Positions 60,071 through 64,000 of a stretch of 64,000 nt of DNA are shown one piece after another. Position numbers and translations under genes: made by a program. The stretch spans positions 1 through 64,000 of the forward strand of contig NZ_KQ960171.1 in NCBI RefSeq assembly GCF_001553115.1, read 5' to 3'. The notes under the pieces were generated by a model that saw only the letters and a program-made list of their open reading frames with translations, made no database searches and was not told the origin of the DNA. This DNA is from Aedoeadaptatus coxii (GTDB lineage Bacteria > Bacillota > Clostridia > Tissierellales > Peptoniphilaceae). Positions within the stretch are counted from its first letter, which is position 1. The number at the start of each line of letters is the position of its first letter.

Positions 60071-61078
60071 ATGAAATTTTCTAGAAGCATCCACGCCGTT
60101 GACTCTCATACCGCCGGCGAAGCTACACGTGTCGTTATTGGCGGCATCCCTAACATTCCGGGAAAAAGTATGCCCGAAAAGAAACAATACCTCGAAGATA
60201 ATCTAGACTACTTGCGTACCGCCATTATGTTAGAACCCCGCGGACACAATGACATGTTCGGATCTATCCTTACCCAACCGACAAATGATGAAGCTGACTA
60301 CGGTATCATCTTCATGGATGGTGGCGGATACCTTAACATGTGCGGTCACGGTACCATCGGTGCAATGTCTGTTGCTGTTGAAACCGGCATCATTCCCTGC
60401 GAAGAACCCGTTACCAAAGTTGTTCAAGAAGCTCCTGCAGGCATTATCCGCGGCGAAGTAGAAGTTGAAGACGGTCACGCTAAAAAAGTTACCTTCACCA
60501 ACGTTCCCGCATTCCTTTACAAAGAAGACCAAGAAGTTGAACTTCCCGGCTACGGCAAGATCAAATTCGACATCTCCTTCGGCGGCAGCTTCTTCGCTAT
60601 CGTAAAAGTTGACCAAATCGGCGTTACCATCGAACCGGAAAACGCACAAGTTCTTAACAAACTTGGTATGCAACTTCGCGATATCATCAATAAAGAAATC
60701 AAAGTTCAACACCCCGAACTTCCCCATATTCACACCGTCGACCTTATCGAATGGTGGTCCGAAACCGATACACCGGGCGCAACCCTTAGAAACTGCGTCG
60801 TATTCGGTCAAGGCCAAGTGGACAGATCGCCCTGTGGAACCGGTACCAGTGCTAAAATGGCTACCCTTTACAAAAAAGGCGAACTTAAAGTTGGCGAAGA
60901 ATTCGTTTACGAATCCATCCTCGGAACTTTATTCTACGGCAAGATCCTTGAAGAAGCTAAAGTCGGCGATTTAGATGCCGTCATTCCTCAAATTTCAGGT
61001 TCCGCTTGGATCACAGGTTTCAACCACTTTGTAATCGACGAAACAGACCCTGTAAAACACGGTTTCATTCTCGGATAA
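60071..61078 (+). CDS. prdF: Proline racemase PrdF
   Basis: 335 residues, normal for proline racemase. The two catalytic Cys are Cys91 in MCGHGTIGA and Cys255 in PCGTGTSAKM, which act as paired acid and base; the start FSRSIHAVDSHTAGEATRVV is typical. It turns L-proline into the D-proline used by PrdA/PrdB. The ATG at 60071 follows AAGGAGG; longer in-frame starts would lie inside tRNA-Sec. Twenty-three bases ahead of the TSUP permease gene. Confidence 0.95.
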   Translation: MKFSRSIHAVDSHTAGEATRVVIGGIPNIPGKSMPEKKQYLEDNLDYLRTAIMLEPRGHNDMFGSILTQPTNDEADYGIIFMDGGGYLNMCGHGTIGAMSVAVETGIIPCEEPVTKVVQEAPAGIIRGEVEVEDGHAKKVTFTNVPAFLYKEDQEVELPGYGKIKFDISFGGSFFAIVKVDQIGVTIEPENAQVLNKLGMQLRDIINKEIKVQHPELPHIHTVDLIEWWSETDTPGATLRNCVVFGQGQVDRSPCGTGTSAKMATLYKKGELKVGEEFVYESILGTLFYGKILEEAKVGDLDAVIPQISGSAWITGFNHFVIDETDPVKHGFILG

Positions 61079-61101
61079 GTTCCATTAGATAGGAGTAGCA
61101 A

Positions 61102-61980
61102 ATGATTGTAACACTACTTTTAGGAGTATTGGGTGCCCTCACCCTTTACTTCCTATTCTTCTTCGTTAAAGACGTTGCCGCTAACAAAGAAGTTATGGCA
61201 CAAGAACAAGCCAGCTGGGTTAAATCTGGTTTCATCGGCGCATTTGTAAATTTCTTCGATACATTGGGTATCGGAAGTTTCGCACCTCTTACCGCTTTAC
61301 TCGACTTCTTTAAGCAATTAGACCACGACCGTTTACTTCCCGGTACTTTAAACGTATCCTGTACCATCCCCGTTATGACGGAAGCATTTATCTTTATTAA
61401 ATCGGTTGAAGTAGACCCGGTAACCTTGTTTGCCATGGTAGCCGCTGCAACCGTAGGTTCCTTCGTAGGATCGAGAACCGTATCCAAGCTTCCCGAAAAG
61501 AAAGTTCAATTCTACATGGGTCTTGCACTTCTCGTAACGGCAGCTCTTATGCTCTTAAGACAATTCGGTGCATTAGATGCTCTCGGAACCGGTAACGAAG
61601 CTGTTGCATTAACAGGCATCAAACTTATCATCGCCGTCGTTATCAACTTCTTCCTCGGCGCATTAATGACCATCGGTGTCGGCCTTTACGCTCCCTGTAT
61701 GGCACTTGTCTACATGCTCGGTTTAAACCCCTTGGTTGCATTCCCGATCATGATGGCATCCTGCGCAGGCTTAATGCCCGTAGCCAGTGCTGAATTTATT
61801 AAAGCAGGCGTTTACGCTCGTAAATCCAGTATCGCTATTTCCATCGGCGGTATCGTCGGCGTATTCATCGCAGCTAAATTCGTAACAGGCTTACCCATGA
61901 ACGTTCTTACGATTATTATTACCGCTGTTGTAATCTACACGGCTGTAACCTATATCCGTAAGTCCAAAGCAGCTGCATAA
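61102..61980 (+). CDS. TSUP (TauE/SafE) family permease at the end of the prd operon
   Basis: 292 residues with about eight hydrophobic helices in two halves. GSFAPLTALLDFF and GALMTIGVGLYAPCMALVY carry the Gly-rich motifs of the TauE/SafE sulfite-exporter family. Known family substrates are sulfur-containing anions, but its place directly behind proline racemase points to proline uptake, 5-aminovalerate export or selenium/sulfur anion transport. AGGAG precedes the ATG. It ends the operon. Confidence 0.75.
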   Translation: MIVTLLLGVLGALTLYFLFFFVKDVAANKEVMAQEQASWVKSGFIGAFVNFFDTLGIGSFAPLTALLDFFKQLDHDRLLPGTLNVSCTIPVMTEAFIFIKSVEVDPVTLFAMVAAATVGSFVGSRTVSKLPEKKVQFYMGLALLVTAALMLLRQFGALDALGTGNEAVALTGIKLIIAVVINFFLGALMTIGVGLYAPCMALVYMLGLNPLVAFPIMMASCAGLMPVASAEFIKAGVYARKSSIAISIGGIVGVFIAAKFVTGLPMNVLTIIITAVVIYTAVTYIRKSKAAA

Positions 61981-61991
61981 ACAGCAAACGA

Positions 61992-62018
61992 AAGCAGGTC
62001 CATAAGACCTGCTTTTTT
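61992..62018 (+). terminator. Terminator of the prd operon
   Basis: AAGCAGGTC pairs with GACCTGCTT around CATAA, followed by six T. Confidence 0.88.
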
Positions 62019-62066
62019 GATGCACAAAAGTTGCGACTGGATCGTAATTAATGAATGTAGATAGCA

Positions 62067-62096
62067 ACAAAAAACGGACCCGAAGGTCCGTTTTGC
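62067..62096 (-). terminator. Terminator of selD-yedF
   Basis: AAAACGGACC-CGAA-GGTCCGTTTT. On the minus strand it is followed by TTTTTTG, directly behind the yedF stop. It could also act on plus. Confidence 0.8.
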
Positions 62097-62106
62097 TTTT
62101 GGAAAG

Positions 62107-62697
62107 TTAGCAGGGCTTGACGACTTTGTATTGAATCATGAGCTCTGCAATGCGATACATATTGGTAATATCGCCGACTTGTAATTTTTCTTTTACTTCG
62201 TATTGATTGAGGCAAAGGCCGCAGGAAAGAACTTGTGTACCTTTCTTTTCCAGTTCCTTTAAATCGCCGATAACTTTTTCGTTAAGGGAGGGGAGAAGAA
62301 CGCCGGTGTTGTAGAAGATGACGTAGGTCGGTGTAATATCTTGTTCGGTAAGAGCGTAGATAAAGCCTTCCAATAAGTTTTTAGAAAAGGTTTCGTCACC
62401 CGTGCCCATTTTGTCGCTGGAAATGGCGACGACGTATTCGCCGCAAAGACCTTCTTCCGCAACGGCGACGCTTTCGCCATCGCCGGTTTTAACGAGGTGA
62501 ACCTCGTAATCCGTATTGGAATTGGTTTTAACATCGGCGGAGAAGCCGAGTTGTTTTGCCATTTTAGAAAGATTTTCCGTGGCGATTTTATTATCGACTT
62601 TGACGGTAACTTCTTCCAAGTTTTCTTCGCGAATGGCTTTTTTCGTTAAAATAACGGGGCGAGGACATGCGAGCCCCATGGCGTCGATTATTTTCAT
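62107..62697 (-). CDS. yedF: Selenium metabolism protein YedF (TusA/DsrE-like)
   Basis: 196 residues: a TusA/SirA-like domain (1-75) with the Cys-Pro motif ACPRP (Cys11), and a DsrE-like C-terminal domain (about 95-196) with Cys in LSCGLCLN. YedF is a sulfurtransferase-like protein confined to selenium users and may carry selenium to SelD. It starts four bases after selD and shares its transcript. Confidence 0.9.
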   Translation of the reverse strand: MKIIDAMGLACPRPVILTKKAIREENLEEVTVKVDNKIATENLSKMAKQLGFSADVKTNSNTDYEVHLVKTGDGESVAVAEEGLCGEYVVAISSDKMGTGDETFSKNLLEGFIYALTEQDITPTYVIFYNTGVLLPSLNEKVIGDLKELEKKGTQVLSCGLCLNQYEVKEKLQVGDITNMYRIAELMIQYKVVKPC

Positions 62698-62701
62698 TGT
62701 A

Positions 62702-63709
62702 TTACCTCACATAAATGGATTTTTCGGAAGGTTCGATCATTTCGCCAATGTAGGCGACGTCGATGCCTTTCTTTTTCATTTCGTCGAACATTTTTTTGCC
62801 GTCGTCGGGATCCACGCTGATTAAGAGTCCGCCCGATGTTTGGGGATCATATAGCACTTCTTCCAAGGCGAAGTCGTCGATTTCAAAGGCGATCTTGTCG
62901 CCGTAGGCGTTGCGATTCCGTTGGCCGCCGGCGGTAAAGAGGAAGTTTTCCGCCGCTTCTTTAGCGCCACTTAAAATATTAAGTTTGTCGGCGTAAATGA
63001 CGGCGCTGGCGCCATCGGTCATTTCGCATAAGTGACCCAATAGCCCGAATCCCGTGACGTCGGTTAAGGCGTGAACATCGTAGTTTTTCAAAACATCGTA
63101 GGGATGTTTGTTCAGGCGACACATGGAGTCCACGGCCGCTTGATAATCTTCTTTACTTACTTCGTCGACGGTGTAGCCGCTCATTAAAAGGGACACGCCG
63201 AGGGGTTTGGTAAGGTAAAGGGCGTCGCCGACTTTCGGCGTATTATTGCGCTTAATATCTTTCAGGTTTAATTTACCGATAACGCTTAAGCCGTATTTGA
63301 TCTTGGGGTCGTGAATGGAGTGGCCGCCGGTTAAGGTGGTCATGGCTTCTTTACAAACCTCGGCGCCGCCTTTTAGAATTTCATCTAAAATGGCTATGTC
63401 TTCTTCCTCGGGGAAGGCGACGATGTTCATGGCGCTAATGGGCTCGGCGCCCATGGCGTAAATATCCGAAAGGGCGTTAGCCGCCGCGATTTTGCCGAAG
63501 GCGTAGGCATCTTCCACCATGGGCGGGAAGAAGTCCAGGGATGTGACGATGGCGATGTCATCGGTAATTTGGATGATGGCGCCGTCTTCGTTGCCTTCGA
63601 AACCTGCGAGAATATCCTCGCGTTTATAAATGGGTAAGTTTCTTAAAATAGTGGATAGGTCGCCTGCGCCGATTTTGGCATTGCAACCTCCACAAACGTC
63701 TAAATGCAT
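62702..63709 (-). CDS. selD: Selenide, water dikinase SelD
   Basis: 335 residues. AIRS-type ATP-grasp-like fold: TSLDFFPPMVEDAYAFGKIAAANALSDIYAMG near 60-92, LTGGHSIHDPKIKYGLSVIG near 132, TDVTGFGLLGH near 215, and YDPQTSGGLLISV near 300. The N-terminus is short (starts HLDVCGGCNAKIGAGD) with Cys6-x-x-Cys9 and Lys12 instead of the CGCK of E. coli SelD. It makes selenophosphate for SelA. The ATG at 63709 has GGAGGG ahead; an upstream start at 63730 overlaps the promoter. Confidence 0.92.
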   Translation of the reverse strand: MHLDVCGGCNAKIGAGDLSTILRNLPIYKREDILAGFEGNEDGAIIQITDDIAIVTSLDFFPPMVEDAYAFGKIAAANALSDIYAMGAEPISAMNIVAFPEEEDIAILDEILKGGAEVCKEAMTTLTGGHSIHDPKIKYGLSVIGKLNLKDIKRNNTPKVGDALYLTKPLGVSLLMSGYTVDEVSKEDYQAAVDSMCRLNKHPYDVLKNYDVHALTDVTGFGLLGHLCEMTDGASAVIYADKLNILSGAKEAAENFLFTAGGQRNRNAYGDKIAFEIDDFALEEVLYDPQTSGGLLISVDPDDGKKMFDEMKKKGIDVAYIGEMIEPSEKSIYVR

Positions 63710-63728
63710 AGTATCCCTCCATGGCTTC

Positions 63729-63737
63729 ATTATAACA
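63729..63737 (-). promoter_or_regulatory. Extended -10 promoter of selD
   Basis: On the minus strand TGTTATAAT (extended -10) lies 20 bases before the ATG; the -35 region is not recognisable. Confidence 0.5.
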
Positions 63738-63815
63738 CAGGCGTAAAAAACGACATGTTTTTGCTTTATAAAATTAAATGATGAAGGAACAAAATGTATA
63801 GAAAAAATAAATAGA

Positions 63816-63843
63816 AATAAAAAATGCCCCGAAGGGCGATTTT
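63816..63843 (-). terminator. Terminator of the metY-like gene
   Basis: AAATGCCC pairs with GGGCGATTT around CGAA. On the minus strand it ends in TTTTTTA, right after the stop codon at 63844. Confidence 0.8.
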
Positions 63844-64000
63844 TTATAGAGCTTCTAAAGCTTGTTCGATGTCGGCGATAATGTCTTCTTTATCTTCGAT
63901 GCCTACGCTCATGCGAATGAGGTCGGCGCTGACGCCGGCGGCGAGAAGTTCATCGTCGTTCATTTGGCGATGGGTGGTGCTGGCCGGGTGGAGGACACAG
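63844..64000 (-). CDS. metY: O-acetylhomoserine aminocarboxypropyltransferase (MetY), C-terminus only
   Basis: The last 51 or so residues, cut by the window edge. [30 protein letters not shown] and [12 protein letters not shown] are the end of Cys/Met-metabolism PLP enzymes; the Thr-Thr-His and AAGV...RMSVGIE form fits MetY (homocysteine synthase) better than gamma-lyase. The active-site Lys is outside the window. Confidence 0.8.
   Translation of the reverse strand, partial: CVLHPASTTHRQMNDDELLAAGVSADLIRMSVGIEDKEDIIADIEQALEAL

Overview
The window reads as chromosome of a low-to-medium GC anaerobic Firmicute that ferments amino acids. The strongest clues are a complete D-proline reductase (prd) locus, the whole selenocysteine machinery (selA, selB, selC, selD, yedF), phosphate acetyltransferase, strong AGGAGG-type ribosome binding sites, frequent TTG starts and many rho-independent terminators. 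A Tissierellia/Peptoniphilaceae-type organism is my best guess; this is inference from gene content, not a match to a named genome.

Layout. 1-5475: mostly minus-strand small genes (zinc-ribbon/TPR membrane protein, VanZ, HAD phosphatase, M55 D-aminopeptidase, beta-helix protein, LURP-one-like protein) with pspC and tadA on plus. 5549-17370: a long plus-strand run with a UPF0291 protein, trkA-trkH-degenerate trkA potassium uptake, ung, an alpha/beta hydrolase, then tsaC-lmwPTP-rpiB-upp-tagO-wecB-dac (tRNA modification, uracil salvage, wall polymer precursors). 17406-24916: a segment bounded by tRNA-Arg and a tRNA-Pro pair, holding gldA and a small catabolic cluster: MFS carrier, old-yellow-enzyme/FeS reductase and a BaiE-like dehydratase-family protein, divergent from a PucR regulator. 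25081-34631: pta, larE-larC, rnhA, dCMP deaminase, mscL with a zinc ribbon, patatin, NUDIX, a G5/3D cell-wall protein and an S-layer protein with two FMN-binding domains. 34769-41537: a TetR gene, then a Fur-box-controlled operon of two exporter-fold ABC half-transporters and a complete ECF transporter. 41586-48213: YcxB-like protein, MacB-type ABC pair with a giant coiled coil, MATE pump.

48479-63709 is the selenium/proline region. prdC-prdE on plus is followed by lysR-selA-selB plus a 33-residue membrane peptide on minus, then on plus a stand-alone copy of the PrdA N-terminal domain, prdA, a small prd-cluster protein, prdB (in-frame UGA = selenocysteine), prdD, tRNA-Sec, prdF (proline racemase) and a TSUP permease; yedF and selD close it on minus. 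Together these supply L-to-D-proline racemisation, D-proline reduction to 5-aminovalerate, its electron donor branch (PrdC) and the selenocysteine that PrdB needs. The most unusual points are the duplicated PrdA N-domain with its own promoter and terminator, PrdD/PrdE looking like PrdA split exactly at the pyruvoyl cysteine, tRNA-Sec inside the prd gene string, the BaiE-like cluster and the Fur-box ABC/ECF operon. The right edge cuts a metY-like gene.
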